Source: Paraburkholderia humisilvae
GTDB taxonomy: Bacteria; Pseudomonadota; Gammaproteobacteria; Burkholderiales; Burkholderiaceae
Assembly (NCBI RefSeq): GCF_902859855.1
Contig: NZ_CADIKH010000001.1
Span: 248,001-312,000 of the forward strand
DNA length: 64,000 nt
Direction: 5' to 3'
Each line of letters starts with the position of its first letter. Within the stretch, counting starts at the first letter, position 1. Of the stretch, positions 29,477 to 39,388 are shown piece by piece. Made by a program: the position numbers and the translations under genes. The notes beneath the pieces were generated by a model. It made no database searches, had not been told where the DNA came from, and saw nothing but the letters and a program-made list of their open reading frames with translations.

Positions 29477-30478
29477 ATGACGCTACTTTCCGTCCTCGAT
29501 CAGACGCCCGTGATCGACGGGCATTCGGTGGCCGATGCGATCGCCGCAACGGTCGAACTCGCTCAGCTGGCGGACGATCTCGGCTACACACGTTACTGGT
29601 GCGCCGAGCATCACGGCTTGCGCGGCGTGTCGAACCCGTGTCCCGAGGTGATGCTCGCGCACCTTGGCAGCGTGACCAAACGGATCCGCATTGGCTCGGG
29701 CGGCATCATGCTGCCGTACTACAGCCCGTTCAAGATCGCCGAGCAGTTTCTGATGCTCGAGGCGCTGTTTCCGAACCGCATCGATCTGGGTGTCGGGCGA
29801 GCGCCAGGCGGCGACATGCGCACCGCGCAGGCGGTCGCGGCCGGCACTTACAATCGCGGCGATATTTTTCCGCAGCAGGTTGCCGATCTCGTCGGCCTGA
29901 TGAAGGGCAGCTTGCCTTCTGACCATCTCGCGCATGGTGTACTGCTGCAGCCGCAAATCGACACGCGGCCGCAATTGTGGATGCTCGGCTCAAGCGACTT
30001 CGGCGGCATGCTTGCCGCGCAGCTCGGTATCCGCTTTTCATTTGCGCACTTCATCAACGCGCACTTCGGCCATACCGTCGCGCAAGCGTATCGCGAGCGC
30101 TTTCAGGCGGGCCATGAAGCGAAACCTTATCTGGCCGCGGCCGTATTCGCGATTTGCGCGGATACCGAACGCGAAGCCGCCGACCTCGAAAAAGCGGTTG
30201 ATCTGCGCCGCGTGCAAATGGCATATGGATTGAACGCACCGATTCCGTCGATTGCGCAAGGTGTCGCACAGGAGTACGGCGCGCGCGAACAGTTGATCAT
30301 CGATCGTGAGAAGCCGCGCAGCATCATCGGCACGCCGCAGACGGTGACCGAACGTCTGCATGCGTTGCAAGAACAATTCAATGCCGATGAACTGATCGTG
30401 CTCACCGTCGCCGGCAGCTATCAGGCGCGGCTGCGTTCGTACGAGCTGCTTGCCGACGCGTTCGAACTTGGTCGTTGA
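29477..30478 (+). CDS. luciferase-like (LLM class) flavin-dependent oxidoreductase
   Basis: A 333-residue FMN-dependent monooxygenase-like protein. Typical MsnO8-type family segments are [62 protein letters not shown] and [12 protein letters not shown]. The substrate is unknown; such enzymes oxidise aldehydes, alkanesulphonates or aromatic compounds with reduced FMN. It lies between coaBC and dut, which are often direct neighbours in other bacteria. A GGGAG sequence precedes the ATG. Confidence 0.87.
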   Translation: MTLLSVLDQTPVIDGHSVADAIAATVELAQLADDLGYTRYWCAEHHGLRGVSNPCPEVMLAHLGSVTKRIRIGSGGIMLPYYSPFKIAEQFLMLEALFPNRIDLGVGRAPGGDMRTAQAVAAGTYNRGDIFPQQVADLVGLMKGSLPSDHLAHGVLLQPQIDTRPQLWMLGSSDFGGMLAAQLGIRFSFAHFINAHFGHTVAQAYRERFQAGHEAKPYLAAAVFAICADTEREAADLEKAVDLRRVQMAYGLNAPIPSIAQGVAQEYGAREQLIIDREKPRSIIGTPQTVTERLHALQEQFNADELIVLTVAGSYQARLRSYELLADAFELGR

Positions 30479-30522
30479 GCATTGGCATTCTTCACCCCAT
30501 CCCAACTCAAAACCTGAACTGC

Positions 30523-30969
30523 ATGAAACTGGACCTGAAGATTCTCGATGCGCGTATGCGCGACTTTTTGCCGGCTTACGCGACGCCGGGTAGCGCGGGA
30601 CTCGATTTGCGCGCTTGCCTCGATGAACCGCTAACGCTGCGGCCGGGGGACACGGCACTTGTGCCCACCGGGCTCGCCGTGCACGTCGGCGACGCCGGCT
30701 ATGCGGCACTGATTCTGCCGCGTTCGGGCCTCGGGCATAAGCACGGCATCGTGCTCGGCAATCTGGTCGGGTTGATCGACTCGGACTACCAGGGACAGTT
30801 GATGATCTCAACCTGGAACCGCGGGCAAACCGCGTTCACGTTGAATCCGATGGAGCGGCTCGCGCAACTGGTGATCGTGCCGGTCGCGCAGGCGCAGTTC
30901 AATATTGTCGATGAGTTCATTACTAGCGAGCGTGGCGCAGGCGGGTTTGGCAGCACGGGCAAGCATTGA
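30523..30969 (+). CDS. dut: dUTP diphosphatase
   Basis: A 148-residue trimeric dUTPase that supplies dUMP and prevents uracil incorporation. Motif 1 is [11 protein letters not shown], motif 2 is [11 protein letters not shown], motif 3 is [11 protein letters not shown], motif 4 is [10 protein letters not shown] and motif 5 is [12 protein letters not shown]. The ATG at 30523 gives the standard length, although no strong Shine-Dalgarno is visible; a TTG at 30475 would add 16 unsupported residues. Confidence 0.95.
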   Translation: MKLDLKILDARMRDFLPAYATPGSAGLDLRACLDEPLTLRPGDTALVPTGLAVHVGDAGYAALILPRSGLGHKHGIVLGNLVGLIDSDYQGQLMISTWNRGQTAFTLNPMERLAQLVIVPVAQAQFNIVDEFITSERGAGGFGSTGKH

Positions 30970-30994
30970 CATTGCGCAGTCTTGACTTATGGTC

Positions 30995-31019
30995 GGGGTG
31001 ACCGCTCGCTCGGTCCCCC
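30995..31019 (+). terminator. hairpin after dut, possible terminator
   Basis: GGGG-T-GACCG (30995-31004) pairs with CGGTC-CCCC (31011-31019) with one bulged base and a six-base loop, 25 bp past dut. No T tract follows, so intrinsic termination is uncertain. Confidence 0.35.
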
Positions 31020-31263
31020 AGCGTAATTCGAATTCGCTCTCAACACTCCGACCATCTTCAGTTTGACGCGTTATCAAAAAACAGCACTTCTTTTTGTGCT
31101 TCAAAATCATCTATATTTCAGCAACGAACTCTCGCCGCGCGCGATGCGTTGCGCCGAAAGTTCGCGAACCTGATCTGCCGGCACGCATCCGGCGTCTCAT
31201 CGATCCTGTTGCAGGAGCAAGGTCCGCCACTCTGATTTTTCACAAGTCATTTTGTTAGTTATC

Positions 31264-31277
31264 CAAACTATAGTTTG
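31264..31277. promoter_or_regulatory. perfect 14-bp palindrome upstream of the 844-residue gene
   Basis: CAAACTATAGTTTG is a perfect palindrome in an AT-rich stretch, within a looser GTTAT...ATAAC repeat. It contains TATAGT, which could act as a -10 box, and lies about 90 bp before the start codon at 31365. The surrounding 395 bp between dut and that gene hold no other feature I can support. It is a plausible repressor operator. Confidence 0.4.
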
Positions 31278-31364
31278 TTTTTCGAATAACCGTAATTGAG
31301 CCGATTGCTTTCGACTTGACGAAAAGGCCAAGCGCAATCGAGATCCGTCGCTTCAGGAGGCAGT

Positions 31365-33899
31365 ATGAATATCAAATACGATGCAGTCGTAGCGTCAGGC
31401 GCTGGCGAGTGGTACGGCCAGATGGTTGTTTCCAATCTTCGCTACGACGATGGCAGCCCGGTACAAGTCGAACAGTATTTGTCGATGACTTTCAACGCGC
31501 CTGCGGCAGTGACGAGTGCAGACATCACGGTTCTTTTCGTTTCATGGATCGAGACGACCGTCGAAGCGAACTCGGTACAACTCGATAGCAATCTGTTTTC
31601 CGTGACAGCCAAAATCAGCGTGGCCGCTGCGCATACGATGGTGTCAGGCGACCAGATTACGATCGGCGTCAACGGCGATCTCACGCAAGGCGCCGATACG
31701 TATCTGAACTCCTTTGTTATCGCAGCGGATCAATCGCCGGACATCAATGGCACCGCCGCTGTTACGTGTGCCGCCGCGCCGGATTCCGCGCTCGCCGGTG
31801 TCGCGCCCACGGTGAAATTCATTCGCGGCAGCCAGATCACCACCGTCACGCTTGCATACGGCAAGACGACAAACGTCACGCTTGCGGCTGGCGACTACAC
31901 GATTCAAGGCGATGACGTTGCCACCAGCGATGGGACGGTTTCCGCGCCGTTGGTGATTTCGCCCAATCAGCTGACCGTTACCGCCGACTCGACCGTTTCA
32001 GTGAATGTGTCATTCGGTGCGGTACAGCGTGCAGGCGCGCTCGACATTGCGGTCGGTGCATTGAGCGGCCTAGAAAACGAGACGCTCAGCATTACCGTGA
32101 TCGACAAGTCCAACGAGAATACGCTCGCGGCCTTTACCAGCGGCATCAACACGACCACGCATTTGCGTTCGCTTCCCGCGTCGGGTATCGCGCAAATCAC
32201 GGTCGACAATATCTCTGTCAATAACGTCAACTATCGCTTTAGTGTTCCGGACGTCATCCTGGCAAACAAGCTGCAAACGGTTCAGATCAATGATTCCGCG
32301 GTCACGAAAAACCCGGTCGACACCACCGGGTTCGTCTCAGTGCCGATCAGCGTGACGGCAGACACGACCCTTCCTCAGCAAGTCACGTTGCGTTTGACCG
32401 GCAGCGCTATGAACTATACGCAGTCGATCGCCGTCGAGACCCAGAACACGGCATTCAGTGCGCCTGTGAAACCGGGCACCTATGCCGTGTCCGCGCCGGC
32501 CTTTCTATCGGGCGGCATCGTGTATGCAGTTGATGTACCGGCCGAATTCACCGTAGGAAGCGGACTGCCTCGCCACAAAGCGGCTACGCTCAATGTGTCG
32601 ATCGAAAAATCGGCCAACCTCAATGTTCCGGGCTTTCCTTCGTATCTGTCATTCGGCGGGTGTGCGGATCTCACGCCCACCAATCAGGACGACTTCGTCA
32701 GCGCGCGGGCATCGTCCGTCTTCAAGTATGCCGGCAACGACGGCGCCGGCGACGCCAATACGTATCTCACGGATGACCCGGCGACCACCAGTACCATTGA
32801 CCTCGCTCGCGGTGTCGAAGCCGGATTGAACGGACAGCCTGTCCTGCCCGTGATGATTTCATACACCTGCAACCTTTCGCTAGGCGATACACCGACCATG
32901 CTCGCGAACGCGGATCAGCATGCATGCAGTTTCGCGAATCTGATTCTTTCGCTGAACAAGGCCAATGACAGAATCGACACGACACACCCGGTGCCCGCAG
33001 GCTTCATCGTCAACCCGGATTTTCTTGGCTCGTGCCAGCAGGGCGATTACGCCCCAGACTATGCGATGCCCGTGCGCGCGCCACTGCAAACCGCGCTCGA
33101 TCATTGGTCCGTTAGCGCGACGATTCCATCGACCATTACGGAAGACATCAAAGGGTATGTCGCCGCCGTCAATTGGCTGGTCTATACGGTGGCGCCGAAG
33201 ATCGTGTTTGGCTGGCAAGTCAATCTGTGGGGCGTCGGCATGTCCGAATGGGTCTATCAGGACGTCGACCCTGTCGCCATGGCACAGCAGACTGCGGACT
33301 ACATCAATAGCGTCGCAGCCTACAGCGGCAACAACAAGCCTCACTTTCTCGCAATCGACCGCTACGAAGCCGACGACTACACACAACGCGCATACGTGAA
33401 CGGCTATTGCTACGGTCCACGCGAATGGGGCCGTTACTTCGATTTCTGCGAAGGTCTGAGCCGCGCGCTTAAACTCCCGGTGATGCCGTGGCAGATTCCA
33501 GCGAGCCGGACGCCGAACACGACCGATCAGGTCAATGCGGATTTCGATAACCAGCACTGGGGGACGGGCGGTAGCTATCTCATGGGCGACGCCGCGATCG
33601 GCTACGACTATCTCAACGTGAACCCGACAATTCTCGCGCTGCAGTTCTCCCCTGCGTTCCCTGACATGGGCGCGACAGCCGAAGATATGTACATTCGTTC
33701 CGAGCCGTTCGACATGACGAATCCCGCCTATACGGACTTTCCGTTACGCGGCATCTTTGCAGTACTACTCGGCGGCGGTGCGACGACAGGGATTATCTCG
33801 ACCGTCGGTAATCCAGAGCCATGGACGCGCAACAAGCTGAATGCGTACATGGACAATCCAATCCGCTTCGGCGACAACCAGCAACGCAAACCGCGGTAA
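31365..33899 (+). CDS. large multidomain protein of unknown function, possible carbohydrate-active
   Basis: An 844-residue protein with a good AGGAGG before the ATG. Residues 1-110 look like an all-beta, possibly carbohydrate-binding, module. Residues 120-430 contain several beta-sandwich-like segments rich in Thr/Ser/Val. Residues 440-844 form a Trp/Tyr/Asp-rich domain (FPSYLSFGGCADL, VFGWQVNLWGVG, FLAIDRYEADDY, LPVMPWQIPASRTP) that suggests a barrel-type glycoside-hydrolase-like fold. From memory, relatives in Burkholderia carry unhelpful names such as hydroxymethyltransferase. No signal peptide is present. Codon use is visibly less GC-rich than in neighbouring genes, so recent acquisition is possible. 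Confidence 0.7.
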   Translation: MNIKYDAVVASGAGEWYGQMVVSNLRYDDGSPVQVEQYLSMTFNAPAAVTSADITVLFVSWIETTVEANSVQLDSNLFSVTAKISVAAAHTMVSGDQITIGVNGDLTQGADTYLNSFVIAADQSPDINGTAAVTCAAAPDSALAGVAPTVKFIRGSQITTVTLAYGKTTNVTLAAGDYTIQGDDVATSDGTVSAPLVISPNQLTVTADSTVSVNVSFGAVQRAGALDIAVGALSGLENETLSITVIDKSNENTLAAFTSGINTTTHLRSLPASGIAQITVDNISVNNVNYRFSVPDVILANKLQTVQINDSAVTKNPVDTTGFVSVPISVTADTTLPQQVTLRLTGSAMNYTQSIAVETQNTAFSAPVKPGTYAVSAPAFLSGGIVYAVDVPAEFTVGSGLPRHKAATLNVSIEKSANLNVPGFPSYLSFGGCADLTPTNQDDFVSARASSVFKYAGNDGAGDANTYLTDDPATTSTIDLARGVEAGLNGQPVLPVMISYTCNLSLGDTPTMLANADQHACSFANLILSLNKANDRIDTTHPVPAGFIVNPDFLGSCQQGDYAPDYAMPVRAPLQTALDHWSVSATIPSTITEDIKGYVAAVNWLVYTVAPKIVFGWQVNLWGVGMSEWVYQDVDPVAMAQQTADYINSVAAYSGNNKPHFLAIDRYEADDYTQRAYVNGYCYGPREWGRYFDFCEGLSRALKLPVMPWQIPASRTPNTTDQVNADFDNQHWGTGGSYLMGDAAIGYDYLNVNPTILALQFSPAFPDMGATAEDMYIRSEPFDMTNPAYTDFPLRGIFAVLLGGGATTGIISTVGNPEPWTRNKLNAYMDNPIRFGDNQQRKPR

Positions 33900-33935
33900 T
33901 CAGACGATACCGCCAGGCACGCATTCAAAAAACAA

Positions 33936-33967
33936 ACGGCGCGGGCATCATGCCCGCGCCGTCCTTT
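33936..33967. terminator. bidirectional terminator between the 844-residue gene and clpA
   Basis: A perfect 12-bp stem (ACGGCGCGGGCA, 33936-33947; its complement at 33951-33962) with a three-base loop. T-rich tracts follow on both strands (TCCTTTT on plus, GTTTGTTTTTTG on minus). It serves both convergent genes. Confidence 0.85.
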
Positions 33968-33992
33968 TAGCGCTTCCGGTCAGTTACCGGCT

Positions 33993-36293
33993 TTAATCCA
34001 CCTCGACCGCTTCCGGATTCGGATTACGCGGCGGCAACGACTGCTCGTCGAAGGTCAATTGCACCTTATCGTCCTGATCAACGTCGACCGTCACCCGGCC
34101 GCCGTTCATCAGCTTGCCGAACAGCAGTTCGTCAGCCAATGCGCGTCGGATCGTGTCCTGAATCAGGCGTTGCATCGGACGCGCGCCCATCAGCGGATCG
34201 AAGCCATGCTTCGCAAGATGCTTGCGCAATCCGTCAGTGAAGAGCGCATCGACCTTCTTCTCGTGCAGTTGGTCCTCAAGCTGCATCAGGAACTTGTCGA
34301 CCACGCGCATGATGATTTCCTCATCAAGCGAACGGAAGCTGATGGTCGCATCCAGACGATTACGGAACTCCGGCGTAAACATCCGCTTGATATCGGCCAT
34401 TTCGTCGCCGGTTTCGCGGCGCGCCGTGAAGCCGATCGTCGACTTCTGCATCGCCTCGGCACCTGCGTTCGTCGTCATGATGATGATCACGTTGCGGAAA
34501 TCCGCCTTGCGACCGTTGTTGTCGGTCAGCGTGCCGTGATCCATCACCTGCAGCAGCACGTTGAAGATGTCCGGATGCGCCTTCTCGATTTCGTCGAGCA
34601 GCAACACACAATGCGGCTTCTTCGTCACCGCTTCGGTTAACAGACCGCCCTGGTCGAATCCGACATAGCCCGGCGGCGCACCGATCAGACGGCTCACCGC
34701 GTGACGCTCCATGTACTCGGACATATCGAAGCGGATCAGCTCAATACCGAGCGTGAACGCGAGCTGCCGCGCCACTTCGGTCTTGCCGACTCCCGTCGGT
34801 CCCGAGAACAGGAACGCGCCGATCGGCTTGTCGGTCTTGCCCAGACCCGCGCGCGCCATCTTGATCGATGCGGACAACGCGTCGATCGCAGGGTCCTGCC
34901 CGAACACGACCGCCTTCAGGTCGCGATCGAGCGTCTGCAGCTTGCTGCGATCGTCCTGCGAGACGCTTTGCGCCGGCACGCGCGCGATCTTCGAGATGAT
35001 CTCCTCGATCTCGCCCTTGCCGATCGTCCGCTTCTGCTTCGACTTCGGCAGGATACGTTGCGCCGCACCCGCTTCGTCGATCACATCGATCGCCTTGTCG
35101 GGCAGATGGCGGTCGGTAATGAAGCGCGCGGACAGTTCCGCCGCCGCCGACAGCGCACCCGATGAGTACTTCACGCCGTGGTGCTCTTCGAAGCGCGACT
35201 TCAGACCGCGCAGGATAGCCACCGTCTGCTCGACCGTCGGTTCCGTCACGTCGATCTTCTGGAAGCGGCGTGACAGCGCCGCGTCCTTCTCGAAGATGCC
35301 GCGGAATTCGGTGAACGTCGTCGCGCCGATGCACTTGAGCGTGCCCGACGACAACGCCGGCTTCAGCAGATTCGATGCGTCGAGCGTACCGCCCGAAGCA
35401 GCGCCCGCACCGATCAGCGTATGAATTTCGTCGATGAACAGAATTGCATGCGGACGCTCTTTCAGTTCCTTCAGCACCGTCTTGAGCCGCTGCTCGAAAT
35501 CGCCGCGATACTTGGTGCCGGCGAGCAGCGCGCCCATGTCGAGCGAATACACTTGGGCGTCGGCCAGAATATCCGGCACTTCGCCGCGCATGATGCGCCA
35601 CGCCAGCCCTTCGGCGATGGCCGTCTTGCCGACGCCGGCCTCGCCGACCAGCAGCGGGTTGTTCTTGCGCCGACGGCACAGCACCTGCACGACCCGCTCG
35701 ACTTCCGCTTCGCGTCCGATTAGCGGGTCGATGCGGCCGTCCTTGGCCATCTGGTTCAGATTCTGCGTGAACTGCGCGAGCGGCGTTTCCTTCTGCGCAG
35801 CCGCTTCGTCGGATTCCGTGTTCGAATCGCTCGCCTTCGCCGCATCCGCGCTGTTTGTCTTCGCGATGCCGTGCGAGATGAAATTCACCACGTCCAGACG
35901 CGTCACGCCCTGCTGTTGCAGGTAGTAGACCGCGTGCGAATCCTTCTCGCCGAAGATAGCAACCAGCACATTCGCGCCGGTGACCTCCTTCTTGCCGTTC
36001 GAGGTAGACTGCACATGCATGATCGCGCGTTGGATCACACGCTGGAAACCGAGCGTGGGCTGCGTGTCGACATCGTCCGTGCCCGGCACGGTCGGTGTGT
36101 TGTCGTGAATGAAGTTGCGCAGGTTCTGACGCAGGTCTTCGATGTTGGCCGCGCATGCGCGCAGCACTTCCGCCGCTGTCGGATTGTCCAACAGCGCCAG
36201 CAAAAGATGTTCGACCGTTATGAACTCATGCCGTGCCTGGCGTGCTTCCATGAACGCCATATGCAGGCTGACTTCCAGTTCCTGGGCAATCAT
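33993..36293 (-). CDS. clpA: ATP-dependent Clp protease ATPase subunit ClpA
   Basis: A 766-residue AAA+ unfoldase partner of ClpP. It has an N-terminal repeat domain ([20 protein letters not shown]), D1 Walker [15 protein letters not shown]2 Walker [14 protein letters not shown], and the IGF loop for ClpP docking near residue 620. The start at 36293 overlaps the clpS stop by four bases (ATGA), so translation is coupled. The in-frame extension upstream has no family match. Confidence 0.96.
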   Translation of the reverse strand: MIAQELEVSLHMAFMEARQARHEFITVEHLLLALLDNPTAAEVLRACAANIEDLRQNLRNFIHDNTPTVPGTDDVDTQPTLGFQRVIQRAIMHVQSTSNGKKEVTGANVLVAIFGEKDSHAVYYLQQQGVTRLDVVNFISHGIAKTNSADAAKASDSNTESDEAAAQKETPLAQFTQNLNQMAKDGRIDPLIGREAEVERVVQVLCRRRKNNPLLVGEAGVGKTAIAEGLAWRIMRGEVPDILADAQVYSLDMGALLAGTKYRGDFEQRLKTVLKELKERPHAILFIDEIHTLIGAGAASGGTLDASNLLKPALSSGTLKCIGATTFTEFRGIFEKDAALSRRFQKIDVTEPTVEQTVAILRGLKSRFEEHHGVKYSSGALSAAAELSARFITDRHLPDKAIDVIDEAGAAQRILPKSKQKRTIGKGEIEEIISKIARVPAQSVSQDDRSKLQTLDRDLKAVVFGQDPAIDALSASIKMARAGLGKTDKPIGAFLFSGPTGVGKTEVARQLAFTLGIELIRFDMSEYMERHAVSRLIGAPPGYVGFDQGGLLTEAVTKKPHCVLLLDEIEKAHPDIFNVLLQVMDHGTLTDNNGRKADFRNVIIIMTTNAGAEAMQKSTIGFTARRETGDEMADIKRMFTPEFRNRLDATISFRSLDEEIIMRVVDKFLMQLEDQLHEKKVDALFTDGLRKHLAKHGFDPLMGARPMQRLIQDTIRRALADELLFGKLMNGGRVTVDVDQDDKVQLTFDEQSLPPRNPNPEAVEVD

Positions 36294-36604
36294 GCTTCCT
36301 CCATCACACACTGCAGCGGATGCCCGGCCTGCCGTGCGTGGGTAACGACTTGCTCGACTTTGGTCGACGCGATGTCCCGCGTGTAGACCCCACAAACTCC
36401 CCTGCCTTCGCGATGCACCTTCAGCATTATCTGCGTAGCGGTCTCACGATCTTTATTGAAATATTCCTGCACGATCATCACGACGAATTCCATCGGCGTG
36501 AAGTCGTCATTCAACAGCACCACTTTGTACATGGCTGGCGGTTTCAGCTTTTGTTCCTGCCGCTCCAGTACCGTGTTGTCCTGCTTGTCCGGGATAATCG
36601 CCAT
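36290..36604 (-). CDS. clpS: ClpA adaptor protein ClpS
   Basis: A 104-residue N-end-rule adaptor that delivers substrates to ClpAP. Core motifs are [39 protein letters not shown] and TKVEQV. The N-terminal tail is about 25 residues. It is the first gene of clpS-clpA. Confidence 0.95.
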   Translation of the reverse strand: MAIIPDKQDNTVLERQEQKLKPPAMYKVVLLNDDFTPMEFVVMIVQEYFNKDRETATQIMLKVHREGRGVCGVYTRDIASTKVEQVVTHARQAGHPLQCVMEEA

Positions 36605-37025
36605 ACACCCATTCTAAACAACTCGGACAGGCCCGCAATCCTGTCAAAACCCAACCGGCCGACCAGCCGGCCACAGCCGATGTTCATGTCGGCCAAGGCC
36701 AGCGGGCGTTGGCCCGTCGCGCTTGCGCTATGCGCGGGGCCGATCGCGGAACCAGCCCTCCGGTATTGCTCTTTCGTTCCAGTTTGCGGCTCAGGGCCGC
36801 CGTCGAAACGAGTATCGCACAACCTGCGCCAACGGACCTGAACCACGCCTGCACGTCGCCGAACCGCACGGCGCACAGCTGGCAGCAAGCTGCGCCAGGG
36901 AACGGATGTGCGTCGATTATGCGACTTTTCAAGATGTACCGCTTGGGTCACCGCACATAAGAAAAGAAGGAAAAACCCTGGAAATTGGTTCTTTACAACG
37001 GCGCACATTGCGTCTCAAAATTTTC
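36605..37025. other. intergenic region between clpS and cspA promoter
   Basis: About 420 bp between divergent clpS and cspA. Several short open frames occur, but none has a ribosome-binding site, coding character or a recognisable product. It presumably contains the clpS promoter, which I could not place. Confidence 0.3.
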
Positions 37026-37054
37026 TTGACACTCGAATAAAGAGCCTCAACAAT
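37026..37054 (+). promoter_or_regulatory. sigma70 promoter of cspA
   Basis: A consensus TTGACA (37026-37031) and AACAAT (37049-37054) are spaced by 17 bp. The start would be near 37061, giving a 5' untranslated region of about 128 nt. A long structured leader of this size is typical of cold-shock genes. Confidence 0.6.
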
Positions 37055-37188
37055 CAAGCTGGCACTTTTTTCAACGTGCGGTCTATACGAAAAATTGCCG
37101 TTGGTGAGCTTGTGAGGAGGGGCGACTGCATTCCGCGGTCGTTGGGCTTTTCGAGGGCTCGTGTGATTGAGTTACAGGGGAAGTAGGT

Positions 37189-37395
37189 ATGGCAACTGGT
37201 ACGGTCAAATGGTTCAATGACGCGAAAGGTTTCGGATTCATTACGCCCGACGAAGGCGGTGAGGATCTGTTTGCACACTTTTCGGCTATCCAGATGAGCG
37301 GGTTCAAGACCCTGAAGGAAGGCCAAAAGGTGAGCTTCGAGGTCGTGCAAGGCCCCAAAGGCAAACAGGCATCGAACATCCAGGCTGCTGCCTGA
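37189..37395 (+). CDS. cspA: cold-shock protein (CspA family)
   Basis: A 68-residue single cold-shock domain. It has RNP1 [11 protein letters not shown]2 DLFAHFSAI and the usual [11 protein letters not shown] start. It binds single-stranded nucleic acid and acts as an RNA chaperone. The ATG is preceded by AGGGGAAG. Which of several paralogues it represents cannot be told from this window. Confidence 0.93.
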   Translation: MATGTVKWFNDAKGFGFITPDEGGEDLFAHFSAIQMSGFKTLKEGQKVSFEVVQGPKGKQASNIQAAA

Positions 37396-37421
37396 ATCCG
37401 TTCGATTCCCGTACCCTTTAA

Positions 37422-37453
37422 GAACCCGGCTTCATGCCGGGTTCCTCATTTTT
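37422..37453 (+). terminator. rho-independent terminator of cspA
   Basis: GAACCCGGC (37422-37430) pairs with GCCGGGTTC (37436-37444) around a five-base loop, followed by CTCATTTTT. It lies 27 bp past the cspA stop. Confidence 0.82.
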
Positions 37454-37488
37454 AAAGCCCGACGGCATTCGAAACCCCGCTTTTGAAA

Positions 37489-37510
37489 CCCGGCATACGC
37501 CGGGATTTTT
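37489..37510. terminator. second terminator, shared by cspA and cutO
   Basis: CCCGGC (37489-37494) and GCCGGG (37499-37504) form a stem with a four-base loop, then ATTTTT on the plus strand. On the minus strand it is followed by TTTC and lies about 55 bp past the cutO stop, so it may end both convergent transcripts. Confidence 0.6.
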
Positions 37511-37562
37511 ATGTCCGGATGATTTCAACGCCGCGCGCCTTTCACCAATAGCGCCTGCACCG

Positions 37563-39221
37563 TCAAACCACTTTCAGCGTCGCCATCATCCCGAGATCTT
37601 CATGCTCGAGAATATGGCAATGAAACATCCGCTCGCCAGGCATTGACTGCACTGTCGCGATACGCACCGTCTCACCAGGCTGAACATTAACCGTATCGCG
37701 CCACGCGAGATACGGCTCCTTCCTTTTCGTGCCATTCCACTCGCGCTCAATGATCTGAAACTGCGTGCCATGCAAATGAAACGGGTGATCCATGTCGGTG
37801 CGGTTCTCAATCGACCAGTGCTCGACTTCGCCGCGGCGGCTGGTCAGCGCGATGCGCGCTGCATCGAACGTCGCGCCGTTGATCATGAACCTCATCCCTG
37901 CCGGCATCTCGTGCATCGTCGCGCCGGGTCGATGCATCGCTGCCATATCCATCTCTTCGGAAAAGACGACGGCCTTTTGCGGCGCCACCGTGCCTGCCGG
38001 CGGCTGCAGCGCTTCGATCGGGCGGAGCGGCGACGGGAGCGCATGCGGCGTCGGCGCGGCGCCAGCGCCAGCGCCGGCCGGTGCGAAGCGCACGTCGGCG
38101 AGCACCCGCGACGGGTCGGGCGGGAGGCTGTTGCCGTGCGTCATCGCCATCTTGCGCCGGTCGTAGACCGCCGCGCTGAGCGTCGCCTGCGACGGCCACT
38201 GGCCGGCGCGCACGAGCAGCTCGGCACGCTCGCCCGGCGCAAGCAGCAGTTCAGTCAGACCATCGCGCGCGTCACCCAGCAGACCGCCGTCGGTGCCGAC
38301 CTGCGCGAACGGGTAATTGACGCCGAGCGATAGTCTCAAATAGCGGGCATTGCACGCGTTCCAGACCCGCCAGCGTTCGTCTCGCGTCACGACGATGCGC
38401 GGCCGGCGCGCACCGTTGACCAGCACGAACTGGCCTTCGCGGCCGTTCATCCAGTCCATCATGTCGTTCGGCGCGATCGATCCATCGGCGGCAAGTTTCA
38501 GGTCTGTGAAGAATAGATGACGCTCCGGCCACGCGACGAGCGGATCATCGGCCGCGCGCACGATGATCGGACCCGCGAGTCCGCGGTACACCTGCCCCGA
38601 CGACAGCATGTGCGGATGCGGGTGATACCAGTAGGTCCCCGCGCTGCCGCGCGGCAGCGTGAAACGATAGACGCGCGATTCGCCCGGCGCGACCGGATCC
38701 GTCGGGTTGCCGTCCTGGTCGGGCGGCACCGGCAGTCCGTGCCAGTGGACGGTCGACGGCTCCGGCAAGCGGTTCACGAAACGGATCTCGACGGTATCTT
38801 CTTCACGCAGCTCAATCAGCGGCCCGACGATCGGGCCCTGCGCCGCATCGCCATACAGCCAGAACGACGTCTGCCTGCCCGGCATCAATGACCGGCGGAC
38901 CGGCTGCGCGACGAGCGTCGCGCGAAATGTGCCGGGATCACTGCTTTCGTTGGCGAGCTTGCGCAATGCCGCGAGTGGCGCGCCAGCCAGCAGCGCGTTC
39001 GGCGATGCAAGCGTGACGCCGGTCGGTTGAGTGGCGTGCGGCGCCCCATTTTGCATGCCGGCCATGTCGTCCATGCCTTCCATACCGGACATACCGGACA
39101 TACCCGACATACCGCTCATGTCGTGCATATCGTGGCCGGCGTGCTGCCCAATCGCGGCGCGCGCGCTCAGCGACGCGACGGCGACGCTGAGCGCGCGCGC
39201 CAGAAATTGCCTGCGAATCAT
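37563..39221 (-). CDS. cutO: multicopper oxidase (CutO/CueO type)
   Basis: A 552-residue periplasmic copper oxidase, probably oxidising Cu(I). Copper motifs are TVHWHGLPVPPDQDG, YWYHPHPHMLSSGQ, HPFHLHGTQFQI and HCHILEHEDLGMM. A likely Tat signal (RRQFLARALSVAVAS) opens the protein. It is followed by a Met/His-rich linker with repeated Met-Ser-Gly, a probable copper-collecting region. A second Met-rich stretch (EEMDMAAMHRPGATMHEM) lies near residue 420. It sits downstream of a Cys-rich CruR-like ORF and a perfect hairpin, suggesting translational control by copper as described for Rhodobacter cutO. Confidence 0.88.
   Translation of the reverse strand: MIRRQFLARALSVAVASLSARAAIGQHAGHDMHDMSGMSGMSGMSGMEGMDDMAGMQNGAPHATQPTGVTLASPNALLAGAPLAALRKLANESSDPGTFRATLVAQPVRRSLMPGRQTSFWLYGDAAQGPIVGPLIELREEDTVEIRFVNRLPEPSTVHWHGLPVPPDQDGNPTDPVAPGESRVYRFTLPRGSAGTYWYHPHPHMLSSGQVYRGLAGPIIVRAADDPLVAWPERHLFFTDLKLAADGSIAPNDMMDWMNGREGQFVLVNGARRPRIVVTRDERWRVWNACNARYLRLSLGVNYPFAQVGTDGGLLGDARDGLTELLLAPGERAELLVRAGQWPSQATLSAAVYDRRKMAMTHGNSLPPDPSRVLADVRFAPAGAGAGAAPTPHALPSPLRPIEALQPPAGTVAPQKAVVFSEEMDMAAMHRPGATMHEMPAGMRFMINGATFDAARIALTSRRGEVEHWSIENRTDMDHPFHLHGTQFQIIEREWNGTKRKEPYLAWRDTVNVQPGETVRIATVQSMPGERMFHCHILEHEDLGMMATLKVV
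39081..39116 (-). repeat. four 9-bp tandem repeats encoding Met-Ser-Gly units in cutO
   Basis: Plus-strand units CATACCGGA, CATACCGGA, CATACCCGA and CATACCGCT run head to tail and keep the frame, each encoding a three-residue Ser-Gly-Met unit. Copy-number change would alter the Met-rich copper-binding linker without shifting the frame. Confidence 0.7.
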
Positions 39222-39246
39222 CGGTTGTTTCCCTGTTTATTGCGTC

Positions 39247-39267
39247 GCGAGTCGCTAAGCGACTCGC
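39247..39267 (-). promoter_or_regulatory. perfect hairpin just upstream of the cutO ribosome-binding site
   Basis: A nine-base-pair perfect stem (GCGAGTCGC, 39247-39255, and GCGACTCGC, 39259-39267) with a three-base loop. It lies in the 167-bp gap between the CruR-like ORF and cutO and ends about 25 bases before the cutO start codon. No T tract follows on the minus strand, so it is more likely a translational or processing element than a terminator. Confidence 0.55.
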
Positions 39268-39388
39268 TTGCGCGAATGTTATGTGACAGCGAACGACGCG
39301 TCGATGTGACCGGGAGACGACAGCGCCGCACGCGCAGCGTTCGTTTAACGCGAAGCCGCAGCGCAGCTGCATGCGAAGCGTCCGATGT

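Noticed and set aside
34741..36156. A 471-codon minus-strand frame inside clpA in another frame
   Set aside because: clpA in its own frame shows both AAA+ domains; this frame is Arg/Gly-rich without structure.
36605..37025. Small open frames of 67-105 codons between clpS and cspA
   Set aside because: None has a ribosome-binding site, consistent coding bias or a recognisable domain.
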